Shown here: in pieces, positions 17,654 through 26,548 of the stretch
How the letters are laid out: the number at the start of each line of letters is the position of its first letter
Position numbering within the stretch: position 1 is the first letter of the stretch
From: Bacillus fungorum
Lineage (GTDB): Bacteria; Bacillota; Bacilli; Bacillales; Bacillaceae_G
Reading direction: 5' to 3'
DNA: 64,000 nt
Assembly: GCF_002746455.1 (NCBI RefSeq)
Contig: NZ_NWUW01000003.1
Location: 1-64,000, forward strand
Made by a program: the position numbers and the translations under genes
The notes under the pieces: model-generated
Told to the model about the DNA's origin: nothing
Database searches by the model: none
The model's input: only the letters and a program-made list of their open reading frames with translations

Positions 17654-17677
17654 ATTCTCATTATAAATAATGAGAAT
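17654..17677. promoter_or_regulatory. Perfect palindromic operator
   Basis: ATTCTCATTAT-AA-ATAATGAGAAT is a perfect 24-base palindrome (11-base arms), in the intergenic space between the regulator gene and the ABC operon. Confidence 0.7.
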
Positions 17678-17705
17678 AATGTTTGCAATTCATTCGTTTA
17701 TGATT

Positions 17706-17726
17706 TATCATTATCAATAATGAGAA
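17706..17726. promoter_or_regulatory. Second, related operator
   Basis: TCATTAT-CA-ATAATGA followed by GAA repeats the core of the palindrome at 17654-17677, about 50 bases closer to the ABC genes. Two sites suggest cooperative binding or looping by the HTH regulator. Confidence 0.6.
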
Positions 17727-17750
17727 TGAATTTAGGGAGGAATGACAATA

Positions 17751-17990
17751 ATGCAACTACATTATGGATTGAATGATCTTAAAGACATTGATATTATGGC
17801 TTTTCTACCCATTATATTGCCAGTTATTGCAGTGGGGGCACTTTTAGTTTTCATTGCATTCATTGATTTATACCGACATAGAAAAACAAGAAAAAATGTA
17901 CTTGTATGGACGTTCATTATTCTTTTCGTTAATATATTGGGACCTATTTTCTACTTCGTTATAGGGAGAAAGGACAGTGAGAAATTATGA
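17751..17990 (+). CDS. PLDc_N-type small membrane protein, YxlE-like
   Basis: This 79-residue protein has two membrane helices. The motif DLYRHRKTRKN between the helices and LGPIFYFVIGRKD at the end is the PLDc_N pattern found in YxlE of B. subtilis. The ATG at 17751 is 10 bases after AGGGAGG; ATG 17742 is too close. The end overlaps the ATPase start by 4 bases. In B. subtilis yxlEFG lie behind sigY and yxlCD, which are absent here. Confidence 0.75.
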   Translation: MQLHYGLNDLKDIDIMAFLPIILPVIAVGALLVFIAFIDLYRHRKTRKNVLVWTFIILFVNILGPIFYFVIGRKDSEKL

Positions 17991-18892
17991 AACTAGAGAT
18001 TAAAAACGTAACAAAATCATTTAAAGGAAAAATTGCTGTCAATAATTTCTCGATGGAACTGCAAGAGGGGGAATGCGTCGGATTAATTGGACCAAACGGA
18101 GCAGGGAAATCTACATTAATAAAAGTAATTTCGGATATCATTCATCCAACTGCTGGTGAAGTTTTATTGAAAGGGATAAAAATATCAAAAATGAAAAGTG
18201 AAATTGGTTATTTACCGCAATATCCTAATTTTTTTCATTGGATGACAGCAAGAGAAACGCTTACGTTTATGGGCCAACTTTCGGGATTGAAAAGAGATGA
18301 AGTGTCAAAGTTGATTCCAAAGATTTTGGAGAAAGTTGGACTAAGGAACGAAGAAAACGCAAAGATTAGTACATTTTCTGGTGGAATGAAACAACGACTT
18401 GGTATTGCACAAGCATTATTGCATAAACCGTCACTTATTGTCATGGATGAACCGGTATCCGCATTAGATCCAATCGGCCGACGGGAAGTATTGAATTTAA
18501 TTGAAGAAATAAAAAAAGATACAACCATTTTATTATCAACCCATATATTAGGCGATGCAGAAGAAATCTGTGAACGATTTGTCATTATAAAAGATGGAAC
18601 AAAAATAGAAGATACAACGATTACGGAACTTTTACACCGGAATAGTGAAAATAAATTAATGATTGAAATAACAGCTAAAGATCAAAAGTGGATTGAAGTT
18701 GTAAAAAAGTTACCGTATGTGAAGGACGTAGAAGTGGTTGGGCTTAAAATCAAAGTGAAGGTTGAGAGTATCGAAATAAGTAAAAATTTATTGCTACAAA
18801 ATGCACTCAAACATAAAGTGGACATCGTTAAATTTGAAATGAGTAACGATACGTTAGAAGAAATTTTCTTGAAATTGGTGGTGCAAAAATGA
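17987..18892 (+). CDS. ABC transporter ATP-binding protein, YxlF-like
   Basis: This 301-residue protein has Walker A GPNGAGKST (35-43), signature FSGGMKQRLGIAQALL, Walker B IVMDEPVSALDP and the switch His in LLSTHILGDAEE. The C-terminal 80 residues follow the pattern of export ATPases of the CcmA/NatA group. It starts inside the YxlE-like gene and overlaps the permease gene by 4 bases, so the three proteins likely form one exporter. Confidence 0.88.
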   Translation: MKLEIKNVTKSFKGKIAVNNFSMELQEGECVGLIGPNGAGKSTLIKVISDIIHPTAGEVLLKGIKISKMKSEIGYLPQYPNFFHWMTARETLTFMGQLSGLKRDEVSKLIPKILEKVGLRNEENAKISTFSGGMKQRLGIAQALLHKPSLIVMDEPVSALDPIGRREVLNLIEEIKKDTTILLSTHILGDAEEICERFVIIKDGTKIEDTTITELLHRNSENKLMIEITAKDQKWIEVVKKLPYVKDVEVVGLKIKVKVESIEISKNLLLQNALKHKVDIVKFEMSNDTLEEIFLKLVVQK

Positions 18893-19677
18893 ATAACTTA
18901 CTAGTATTGATAAAAAAAGAATTTGTTCAAATGTTACGTGATTTTAAGATCATTTGGCTACCAATTGTTTTTATATTTTTAGGCGCAACACAACCGATAG
19001 TAACTCATTATTTGCCATCAATTTTAGAAGCGTTAGGTGGAGGACAGGGAATTACCATTGATCCAAGTATGGCAGCACAAAAAGGAGGCGAAGTATTAGC
19101 GAGTACTTTGGGATCCCAGTTTGATCAGCTTGGACTTATGATTCTAGTGATATCTATAATGGGTACTATTCAAACAGATAAAGCCAATGGTATGTTAGCT
19201 TTTATTTTAACAAGGCCGGTTACTGTTACTTCATATGTTGGTGGGAAAATAGTGTCAAACTATGTAATGGCAGCGTTTAGTGTAACAATTGGATACATTA
19301 CCTCTTATCTATATGTAAATTATCTTTTTAATGCTGTTCTATTTGCACACCTAATTACAGGATTACTATTTTATCTCATTTGGGTGCTTTTTATCGTATC
19401 TTTCACTACAATGATAAGTGCCATTTTTCACAGTCAAGGTATTATTGCATTAATTTCAATTGTTTTCCTTCTAGCCTGTAGAGTAATCGTCGGTTTGAAT
19501 CCAATAATGGATCAGCTTAATCCAGCCAGTATGAGTAAGTATGCAATGGAAACGTTAGTGACGGGGGGAGTAAATTCAAACGCAATAATCAATGGATTAC
19601 TAGCTATAGTTTGGATTTTATTGACACTTTTCGTAACGTATTATTGGATTGCTAATAAAAAGTTTAATTATGAATAA
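18889..19677 (+). CDS. ABC transporter permease, YxlG-like
   Basis: This 262-residue membrane protein has six hydrophobic segments and the N-terminal amphipathic KEFVQMLRDFKIIWLPIVF typical of ABC-2 permeases. It pairs with the upstream ATPase. The substrate is unknown; related systems export peptides or ions. Confidence 0.85.
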   Translation: MNNLLVLIKKEFVQMLRDFKIIWLPIVFIFLGATQPIVTHYLPSILEALGGGQGITIDPSMAAQKGGEVLASTLGSQFDQLGLMILVISIMGTIQTDKANGMLAFILTRPVTVTSYVGGKIVSNYVMAAFSVTIGYITSYLYVNYLFNAVLFAHLITGLLFYLIWVLFIVSFTTMISAIFHSQGIIALISIVFLLACRVIVGLNPIMDQLNPASMSKYAMETLVTGGVNSNAIINGLLAIVWILLTLFVTYYWIANKKFNYE

Positions 19678-19717
19678 ACGTGATGAGGGTAATGGGTTTA
19701 AATAAAACACCCCAACA

Positions 19718-19749
19718 ATAAAAAGCTTCCACTACTGTGGAAGCTTTTC
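19718..19749. terminator. Bidirectional terminator
   Basis: AAAAGCTTCCAC-TACT-GTGGAAGCTTTT lies between the convergent permease and serine hydrolase genes; the hydrolase stop is inside the hairpin. Confidence 0.9.
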
Positions 19750-20991
19750 TAAATGATGTGCAATATCAATATACATATTGGAGTAAACTGAATGTATTTC
19801 ATTACTTGGCGTAGCGTTAGAAGAGAAGTGGACAATGACCATATTCGCTTTCGGATCGATGTAAAGTGTTTGTCCGTAACTACCTAACACTTCAAAAGCA
19901 CCTTGTTCATTGTGCGGAATCCACCATTGATTATGATAAGAAATGGAAGCTCCAGGGCCAACTGCAAGTTCACCTTCTTGGACATTTTTTATACTTTCAA
20001 TAATAGAAGAAGGGAGGATTTGCTTTCCGTTATAGTCCCCGTTGTTTAATAGTAATTGCCCGAATCTAGCCATATCTCTAGCAGTTGCATTTAATCCAGC
20101 GCTTGCTTGTTCTATTTTCGTTTCATCTGTAACATAATACGCGTTTTCTTCCATACCAATTTGAGACCATATTCGCTCGCTAACATTTTCTGCTAATGAT
20201 TTACCAGTGATAGTTCGAATAACCCAAGCGAGTGTTTCTGCTGATCCGTTATTGTAAGAAAAGGCAGAACCAGGCGGTGCAGTTTCTTCTGCTTCTCGTA
20301 ACATATCATAAATTTTCATCGGACCGTCGTAGTTTTTACCTCGAGGTAAAATATTGCTCGCTAAATATAGTTGTGCATCTTGATTTTCTAACGCTGGATG
20401 TTCATATCCGTGAGTAGGGTACTGTGCAGAAACTTGCATGTCCATTAATTGCTGAAGTGTAGCTTTACCGAACGGTGTATTGTTTAATTCTTTTATATAA
20501 GTGTCAGCTGTTTTCTCTAAATCGATACGATTTTCTTCAGCGAGAGATTGTATCATTGCCCCGGTAAAGACCTTTGCTAATGAAGCCATACCATGCGGTT
20601 CACTCTCGTTATATCCATTGAAATATCGTTCATAAACAAGTTGCCCATTATGTACAACGACAAACGCATCTGTTTTGTTATCGTCTAAAAGTTTTTTTAG
20701 AGGAGTTGTATTTCCAAATCTACGCTGCACAGCAAAGTCGTCTAAGTTTTGCAATGCGGTAGAGAAGTGGGAAACTTGATCCGGGTTATTATTTACCTCG
20801 TTAACTAAAGTGAATTCTTTCATATGTGTGTACGACCAACGTAAGTAAGGATCATCTAACCAATTTTTCTTCGTCACGTTATTTTTTGATGGGATTGTTT
20901 TATTATGTTTGAAGTATGTAAAACCGAGCCCTGTAATTACAAATATGAATGTGATTATGAGTAAGAGTAGGGGAGATTTTTTTAGTTTCAT
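19732..20991 (-). CDS. Serine hydrolase, beta-lactamase class C-like
   Basis: This 419-residue protein has an N-terminal membrane anchor or signal segment (PLLLLIITFIFVITGLGF). Catalytic motifs of the class C/esterase EstB/NylB-like family are present: SLAK (Ser137, Lys140), YNN (Tyr246-Asn248) and a late GSYGQ replacing the KTG box. Such enzymes are esterases, D-aminopeptidases or amide hydrolases acting outside the membrane; the substrate is unknown. Monocistronic. Confidence 0.82.
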   Translation of the reverse strand: MKLKKSPLLLLIITFIFVITGLGFTYFKHNKTIPSKNNVTKKNWLDDPYLRWSYTHMKEFTLVNEVNNNPDQVSHFSTALQNLDDFAVQRRFGNTTPLKKLLDDNKTDAFVVVHNGQLVYERYFNGYNESEPHGMASLAKVFTGAMIQSLAEENRIDLEKTADTYIKELNNTPFGKATLQQLMDMQVSAQYPTHGYEHPALENQDAQLYLASNILPRGKNYDGPMKIYDMLREAEETAPPGSAFSYNNGSAETLAWVIRTITGKSLAENVSERIWSQIGMEENAYYVTDETKIEQASAGLNATARDMARFGQLLLNNGDYNGKQILPSSIIESIKNVQEGELAVGPGASISYHNQWWIPHNEQGAFEVLGSYGQTLYIDPKANMVIVHFSSNATPSNEIHSVYSNMYIDIAHHLEKLPQ

Positions 20992-21047
20992 AGGGGTCCC
21001 TCCTTATTATTTCTATTATAAGTATACGCTTCTATTGAAAGAAATAC

Positions 21048-21087
21048 AAAATAAGGAAAGTAAACGGGGAAGTTTACTTTCCTTATT
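21048..21087. terminator. Terminator of the MFS gene
   Basis: A perfect 17-base stem (AAATAAGGAAAGTAAAC and its complement) around a six-base loop begins just after the stop of the minus-strand MFS gene. Confidence 0.9.
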
Positions 21088-21091
21088 TATG

Positions 21092-22297
21092 TTAAGCGGA
21101 AACTTTTCCGTCTGTATGTTGTTTCTTGAATTTTTGTTTTCTTCCATGTAATCCATAATAGAGAAGTAAAGTGAACGCAACGATAATAGCTGCGATGAAA
21201 TACATATTATGGTAACTTGATTTCGCTGCGACTATACCTAAAATGAAAGAACCAAATCCAATACCACTATCAAAGAATGAGAAGTACGTAGCTGTTGCAG
21301 AACCACGTCGATGATTTGGAGCGGCAGAAATTGCAATTGTTTGGAAGCTTGGAATTAATGTTCCATAACCTAAACCGATTAATACACCTGCGCTTAGGAA
21401 CCAAAACGGAGTTTGCGCTTGACTTAATGCGAACATCCCAATCGTGAAAATAATGATAGCTGGATAAACCAGTACGTTTTCACCGTAGCGGTCAAAAATT
21501 TTTCCTGTAAATGGACGAGAAATTACAACAACAAGTGCATATACAATAAAGAAATAACTTGCAATATCAGCTAAACCGAGCTCTTTCGCATAGATAGGAA
21601 TAAAGGATAAAATACCACTATAAGAAAAGGCTAAAACAAATCCTGTAAGAGCGATCGGAATAGAGGATGGTTCAATTAAGTCTTTCCATTTCATTTTTTC
21701 TTGTTTTTGTTTGCTTACTGGTGCTTCATGCGGAATATTGACAAGTAGTCCTAATAAAAATGCAAGTAATGAAAATACGGAACAAACGATAAATAATACA
21801 GTAAACGAAAAATGAGAAATAATTGTTAAACCTAAAAAAGGACCAATTACCATCGGCAAACTCATGAATACGCCGAAATAGGCAAGTGCTTCGCCTCGTC
21901 TATGAGCTGGCGCAACATCAGTTACAATCGTACCAGTTGCTGTCGTCGCCATCCCAAACCCAATACCATGTAAGAAGCGAAGGGCTAGTAATAAAAATAA
22001 ACTTTGCGCACCGAAATACATAACAGTAGCGGCTAAAAATAGTGAAAGTGAAATAAATAATATTTTCTTTCTTCCTAAATCATCGAGCCATTTTCCTGTG
22101 AATGGTCTACATAAAACAGAAGAAATAAGAAAAACAGTTGCAACTAAACCAATTTCCTCAGGTTTTCCTTTTAGGCCGTCTATTACATAGACAGGCAAAG
22201 TAGTCATAAGCATGTAAAATGTTAAAAAGAGAAATAGACTACTAAAACAAGTTCCGAGGAAATCCTTCGTCCAAAGTTTTTCACTTTGCATCGTCAT
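21092..22297 (-). CDS. MFS efflux transporter, YwoG-like
   Basis: This 401-residue protein has 12 hydrophobic segments and the MFS motif A region GKWLDDLGRKKIL (residues about 68-80), plus the second-half copy GKIFDRYGENVL. Its neighbour is a MarR regulator, the same pairing as ywoH-ywoG of B. subtilis. It probably exports small toxic compounds. The two genes are 9 bases apart and co-transcribed. Confidence 0.85.
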   Translation of the reverse strand: MTMQSEKLWTKDFLGTCFSSLFLFLTFYMLMTTLPVYVIDGLKGKPEEIGLVATVFLISSVLCRPFTGKWLDDLGRKKILFISLSLFLAATVMYFGAQSLFLLLALRFLHGIGFGMATTATGTIVTDVAPAHRRGEALAYFGVFMSLPMVIGPFLGLTIISHFSFTVLFIVCSVFSLLAFLLGLLVNIPHEAPVSKQKQEKMKWKDLIEPSSIPIALTGFVLAFSYSGILSFIPIYAKELGLADIASYFFIVYALVVVISRPFTGKIFDRYGENVLVYPAIIIFTIGMFALSQAQTPFWFLSAGVLIGLGYGTLIPSFQTIAISAAPNHRRGSATATYFSFFDSGIGFGSFILGIVAAKSSYHNMYFIAAIIVAFTLLLYYGLHGRKQKFKKQHTDGKVSA

Positions 22298-22306
22298 CCC
22301 TCCAAT

Positions 22307-22723
22307 TTAATCTAAGTTTTTAATAATTTGTTGTAACACTTGAAATGCTTGATGTAAATCATCTTCGTTAATACCTTCTAGCGTCTTTTTTTCGAAAGTA
22401 TCAACTTCTTCTTGCCATACTGGGATCATTTTTATTGCTGTATCAGATAAAGAAATGAGCTTCTCACGGCGATCTTTTCCTTCTGTACGAATAATCCAAC
22501 CCATCGTTTCCATACGTGTTAACGTACGAGTCATCGTTGGTGATTCAACATTTAAATACTGGCATAATTCTGTTTGTGTACAAGAACCAGTTTGATTGAT
22601 GCGGAAAATAACAGCCCATTGCGCACTAAATAGTCCAGTTGGAGATACGCGTTCATTAAATTTCTTCGTAAATTTGCGAGAAGTCTGGCTGACGACGTGA
22701 AAAAAATGTTGTTTTTCGTCCAT
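22307..22723 (-). CDS. MarR family regulator, YwoH-like
   Basis: This 138-residue MarR-type winged-helix protein has recognition region TQTELCQYLNVESPTMTRTLTRME (about 57-80) and wing TEGKDRREKLISLS. The ATG at 22723 has AAAGGATC upstream; the TTG at 22741 would place the start inside that site. It is first in the operon with the MFS gene and likely represses it via the palindrome just upstream. Confidence 0.88.
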   Translation of the reverse strand: MDEKQHFFHVVSQTSRKFTKKFNERVSPTGLFSAQWAVIFRINQTGSCTQTELCQYLNVESPTMTRTLTRMETMGWIIRTEGKDRREKLISLSDTAIKMIPVWQEEVDTFEKKTLEGINEDDLHQAFQVLQQIIKNLD

Positions 22724-22743
22724 ATAGTTTGATCCTTTCAAAT

Positions 22744-22761
22744 TAGTTACCTAGCTAACTA
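22744..22761. promoter_or_regulatory. MarR-type operator
   Basis: TAGTTA-CCTAGC-TAACTA is an inverted repeat about 20 bases upstream of the MarR start and is the likely autoregulatory site. Confidence 0.6.
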
Positions 22762-22913
22762 TATACTTTTTTATTATAGTTGTCTAGTAATAGACATGTT
22801 GATTTATGTAAAATTTTCGTATAGGTTTTATGTTGAGAACGTACATTCTGCATGTTATTCTTTAAGTAAGTAAAGAATTTTCTTTCTATTTAAAAAGAAT
22901 GGGGGAACTTGTG

Positions 22914-23816
22914 ATGATTAAGCCTGCAACAATGGAGTTTGTTTCACTATCGAACGGAGAAACGATTGCGTATCAGGAAGTTGGAAGGCAAAATGCAGAT
23001 ATTCTTGTACTCATTCACGGGAACATGACATCGTCACAACACTGGGATTTAGTAATTGAAAAGCTGCAAGATCAATACCATATTTACGCTCTTGATTTAA
23101 GAGGATTTGGACAATCAACATATAATCAATCGATAGATTCATTACAAGACTTTGCAGGAGATGTAAAACTATTTATCGATCAATTAAAAGTAGAGAAATT
23201 TTCATTAATGGGCTGGTCAATGGGCGGTGGGGTTGCGATGCAATTTACAGCGAATTATCCAACGTCTGTCGAAAAGTTGATTTTAGTAGAATCAGTGGGT
23301 GTGAAGGGATATCCAATTTTTAAAAAAGATATTAATGGGCAACAGATCGCATCAAGTTTAGTAAAGACGAAAGAAGAGATCGCGCAAGATCCAGTACAAA
23401 TTGCTCCAGTGCTAGATGCGATAAAAAATATGAATAAATTATATTACCGTACAGTATGGAATCTATTAATATATACACATAATCAACCTGAACCGGATCG
23501 TTATGAAAAGTATTTAGACGATATGTTAACGCAGCGTAATTTCGTAGATGTGAATTATGCGCTCATTACATTTAATATTTCGGATGAACATAACGGGGTT
23601 GTAGAGGGAAGTAAGCAAATTCATCGTATTAAAGCTCCAACACTCGTCATACAAGGTGACAGAGATTATGTCGTACCGCAAGTAGTCGGTGAGGAGTTAG
23701 CAAAACATTTGCCGAATGCAGAGTTAAAAGTGTTAGAAGATTGCGGGCATTCTCCATTTATTGATTGTTTAGATGTATTTATACAACATGTAGAGGAATG
23801 GTTAGAACAGAAATAA
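22914..23816 (+). CDS. phaZ: Intracellular PHB depolymerase PhaZ (alpha/beta hydrolase)
   Basis: From ATG 22914 (7 bases after GGGGG; ATG 22899 is upstream of that site) the protein is 300 residues. It carries the lipase box GWSMGG with Ser102, the oxyanion HGNM near 35, an acid in the QGDRDYVV loop and His in DCGHSPF. Length, the Ser102 numbering and the GWSMGG box agree with the intracellular poly(3-hydroxybutyrate) depolymerase described from B. thuringiensis. It would release hydroxybutyrate from storage granules. It has no signal peptide, as expected. Transcribed alone. Confidence 0.8.
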   Translation: MIKPATMEFVSLSNGETIAYQEVGRQNADILVLIHGNMTSSQHWDLVIEKLQDQYHIYALDLRGFGQSTYNQSIDSLQDFAGDVKLFIDQLKVEKFSLMGWSMGGGVAMQFTANYPTSVEKLILVESVGVKGYPIFKKDINGQQIASSLVKTKEEIAQDPVQIAPVLDAIKNMNKLYYRTVWNLLIYTHNQPEPDRYEKYLDDMLTQRNFVDVNYALITFNISDEHNGVVEGSKQIHRIKAPTLVIQGDRDYVVPQVVGEELAKHLPNAELKVLEDCGHSPFIDCLDVFIQHVEEWLEQK

Positions 23817-23876
23817 TCCCCGAAATGAAAGGTGTTGCATATACTATAACATTGTAGGTAAAAGGGGAGAATGTCA

Positions 23877-24110
23877 ATGCATCAACCATCCTTAATCGCT
23901 TATTCGCCATATAGTCATCATGTATATACAAAAATGGTGATAAATCCGATGTATATGCAAGTTTCACCAGCTGTAGTTCCTTTACAAATGCAATACCCAC
24001 AGCTACCAATTGTTAATGCACATCAATACTCATATGGAACTGCATTTTATAAAAATCCGTATTTCAAGCAATTCCATAACAATGTGAAAGCACAAGTTTG
24101 GGAAGGATAG
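23877..24110 (+). CDS. Small Tyr/Pro/His-rich hypothetical protein
   Basis: This 77-residue protein (ATG 23877, 7 bases after GGGGAG) is rich in tyrosine, proline, histidine, methionine and glutamine, with little regular structure expected. A CATATACTA (23838-23846) just upstream resembles the -10 of mother-cell sporulation sigma factors, and the composition would suit a spore coat component. Both points are weak evidence. Ended by the terminator that follows. Confidence 0.55.
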   Translation: MHQPSLIAYSPYSHHVYTKMVINPMYMQVSPAVVPLQMQYPQLPIVNAHQYSYGTAFYKNPYFKQFHNNVKAQVWEG

Positions 24111-24111
24111 G

Positions 24112-24147
24112 AAGCTAAAAGGTTCATTCTTTTAGCTTCTTTTTTAC
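24112..24147 (+). terminator. Terminator
   Basis: GAAGCTAAAAG..CTTTTAGCTTC with a six-T tail. Confidence 0.88.
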
Positions 24148-24224
24148 TACGAATATTCGTACACGCATTTGAAGAAACAGTTTATAATGAAAGGTGGAAA
24201 GTGTGAGAAGGAGTGGGAAAAAGG

Positions 24225-25421
24225 ATGTCGATGCGTTTTACTTTTTGGATTATGGTTGGGATTGTAGCAATTTCTGGATTATCACAAGGGATGCTCTTAC
24301 CGGCCATTGCAATGATTTTTGAACAAGAAGGGGTTAGCTCAAGTATTAACGGTATTCATGCGACGGCATTATACATTGGGATATTAGTGATTTCACCGTT
24401 TCTTGAAAAACCGATGCAAAAGTTTGGAATGAAGCCAATTATCGTCATTGGTGGTTTTCTCGTTATTATTTCATTATTCTTTTTTACACAAACTTTTTCA
24501 TTCTGGGTATGGTTTATCCTAAGATTTCTAGTTGGAGTCGGAGATCATATGCTTCATGTCGGAACACAAACATGGATCACGACAACATCGGACCCGAGTA
24601 AAATAGGGAGACAAGTATCGATATACGGTGTATTCTTCGGAATTGGTTTCGCCGTTGGTCCGTATTTAGCAAGCACTGTTCAGTACGGTCTTGCAACGCC
24701 ATTTATTATATCTACTATACTTTGTTTAATAGGTTGGCTTTTATTACTCCCAACGAAAAATGCATTCCCAGCGCAAGATGTGAGAGAAGTGAAGAGTGAG
24801 TCATCATTTTCTCGTTATAAACAAGTTGTTGGATTAGGGTGGATTGCATTACTAGGACCACTTGCATATGGCGTACTTGAAGCAATGTTAAATAGTAATT
24901 TACCAGTATATGCGCTTCGTAAAGGATGGTCTGTTTCAGATGTATCCTTCTTATTACCAGCGTTTGCAGTTGGGGGCATTATTACACAAATTCCACTCGG
25001 TATATTAAGCGATAAATACGGAAGAGACCGTATTTTAACGTGGACATTCAGTGTAAGTACGGGCATTTTCCTACTTGCAGCAGTATTTGATCAATATTAC
25101 TGGATCGTCTTTGCCTGTATGCTGTTAGCAGGTATGGTTATTGGATCGTGCTTCTCATTAGGTCTTGGATTTATGACAGATTTATTACCGAGACATTTAC
25201 TACCAGCAGGTAATATATTATCTGGAATCGCCTTTAGTTTAGGAAGTATTATGGGACCTGTATTAGGAGGCCTATTTATAGAAAAAATACAGTATACAAG
25301 CTTTTTTATTGCGGTTATGATTATAATGGGAACTCTCGCAATGGTATATATGGTCTACATGAAGAATCAATTCGCATCAAGAAAAATAGAAAGTAGGTTA
25401 GGGCATGACAAAACAACCTAA
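24225..25421 (+). CDS. MFS transporter, YfkF-like
   Basis: This 12-helix protein of about 398 residues has the second-half motif DKYGRDRIL and an early [14 protein letters not shown] segment. It resembles the B. subtilis YfkF group of MFS efflux proteins; the substrate is unknown. ATG 24225 sits 11 bases after AAGGAG; a GTG at 24213 and an ATG at 24231 are alternatives. It overlaps the NETI gene by 17 bases. Confidence 0.8.
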   Translation: MSMRFTFWIMVGIVAISGLSQGMLLPAIAMIFEQEGVSSSINGIHATALYIGILVISPFLEKPMQKFGMKPIIVIGGFLVIISLFFFTQTFSFWVWFILRFLVGVGDHMLHVGTQTWITTTSDPSKIGRQVSIYGVFFGIGFAVGPYLASTVQYGLATPFIISTILCLIGWLLLLPTKNAFPAQDVREVKSESSFSRYKQVVGLGWIALLGPLAYGVLEAMLNSNLPVYALRKGWSVSDVSFLLPAFAVGGIITQIPLGILSDKYGRDRILTWTFSVSTGIFLLAAVFDQYYWIVFACMLLAGMVIGSCFSLGLGFMTDLLPRHLLPAGNILSGIAFSLGSIMGPVLGGLFIEKIQYTSFFIAVMIIMGTLAMVYMVYMKNQFASRKIESRLGHDKTT

Positions 25422-25605
25422 TAAAAAGAAATTTGAAGTACTCGAAAACGAAACAATTACAGACTGCTTAGCACGTATGGAACAAGAAGGCTACGCACCG
25501 TCTCGTCGCATGGAAGAGCCAATCTTTCATGAAGTGAAGAAAAACGGCAAAACAGAAGTTGAACCGTGCGGTAGAAAGATTATTTTTGAGGGGAAATTGA
25601 AGTAA
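25405..25605 (+). CDS. NETI motif-containing protein, YebG-like
   Basis: This 66-residue soluble protein contains [16 protein letters not shown] (residues 16-31), the signature of the NETI family (YebG of B. subtilis). Function unknown. In B. subtilis yebG lies near yebE/purE, whereas here it overlaps an MFS gene. Confidence 0.85.
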   Translation: MTKQPNKKKFEVLENETITDCLARMEQEGYAPSRRMEEPIFHEVKKNGKTEVEPCGRKIIFEGKLK

Positions 25606-25629
25606 TCTAATAACAAATTTTTTTATGGT

Positions 25630-25672
25630 ATAGAGCCATTCAATTCATCTGAGTTGGATGGCTTATTTTTTT
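25630..25672 (+). terminator. Terminator
   Basis: GAGCCATTCAA..TTGGATGGCT followed by a T-rich tail. The remaining gap to 25951 holds no recognised feature except the strong site GGGGAGGGAG at 25931-25940 for the next gene. Confidence 0.75.
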
Positions 25673-25951
25673 ACTGACCAATGAAAGACTTAGCTAGCGA
25701 TCTTTGTTAGTAAAGGTAGTATGGAGAGAAAATAACTACATAAAAATGTGAATTGAAGGATACTTAATTTATTGAATTCCGACGCCAGGACATGAATGAG
25801 AAAGCTGGACGATTTATACTTATACCTTTGTAGGAAAGAACAATTATACAAAAGTAGGATGATTTAAAATATATTTATTTGTATTATAAAAACAAAATAT
25901 GTTTTTGAAAATTTGAATGTTGCGGATGTAGGGGAGGGAGAAATACATATC

Positions 25952-26410
25952 ATGATACAAAGCATATATGAAACGCATTTACATGTAAGAAATTTAGAAA
26001 AGGCGATAGATTTCTATCAAAATAAGCTAGGTTTAGCACTAGCAAAAAAATTATCGAAAAGACGAGTTGCTTTCTTTTGGGTAGGAGAAAATAAAAAACA
26101 AATGCTCGGATTATGGGAAGTACATATTAATGAAGATTTTGAGACGAAACACTTCGCTTTTCGTGTGGATTTAGAGTTTTTAAAGATTTCTAAATTGTGG
26201 TTAGAGAATCGTGGAATAGAGGTAGTAGGGAGTCAGGGGAAAGGAAATCAAGAGCCAATTGTCCAAAGATGGATGCCAGCTGCAAGCGTATATTTTCTGG
26301 ATTGTGATGGAAATAAATTGGAGTTTATTTCTATGTTATATGATGATCCAGATGAATTAGAATATGCAACTTATTTAAGTGAATGGGATGCGGAGCATGA
26401 AGAAAAATAA
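25952..26410 (+). CDS. VOC (glyoxalase/bleomycin-resistance) family protein
   Basis: This 152-residue protein (ATG 25952, 11 bases after GGGGAGGGAG) has two beta-alpha-beta-beta-beta modules. Metal-type ligands appear as His in ETHLHVRNLEKAIDFY and His in FETKHFAFRV of module 1, and Glu in DCDGNKLEFISM of module 2. It could be a lyase, dioxygenase or drug-binding protein; the family does not tell. Monocistronic. Confidence 0.82.
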   Translation: MIQSIYETHLHVRNLEKAIDFYQNKLGLALAKKLSKRRVAFFWVGENKKQMLGLWEVHINEDFETKHFAFRVDLEFLKISKLWLENRGIEVVGSQGKGNQEPIVQRWMPAASVYFLDCDGNKLEFISMLYDDPDELEYATYLSEWDAEHEEK

Positions 26411-26476
26411 AGTGAAACGTTAATCAGTGGGAGTTTTACAGCTTTATATTATGTAAAATAGATAGGAACAAAATAA

Positions 26477-26517
26477 AATCCCTCAAGAATAAGGGTGTTC
26501 TTGAAGGATTTTTTTAT
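26477..26517. terminator. Bidirectional terminator
   Basis: AAATCC..TCAAGAA / TTCTTGA..GGATTTTTTT lies between the convergent VOC and SLH genes. Confidence 0.85.
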
Positions 26518-26548
26518 GCTTTATATATTGTATATTGCTTGTAACGTA

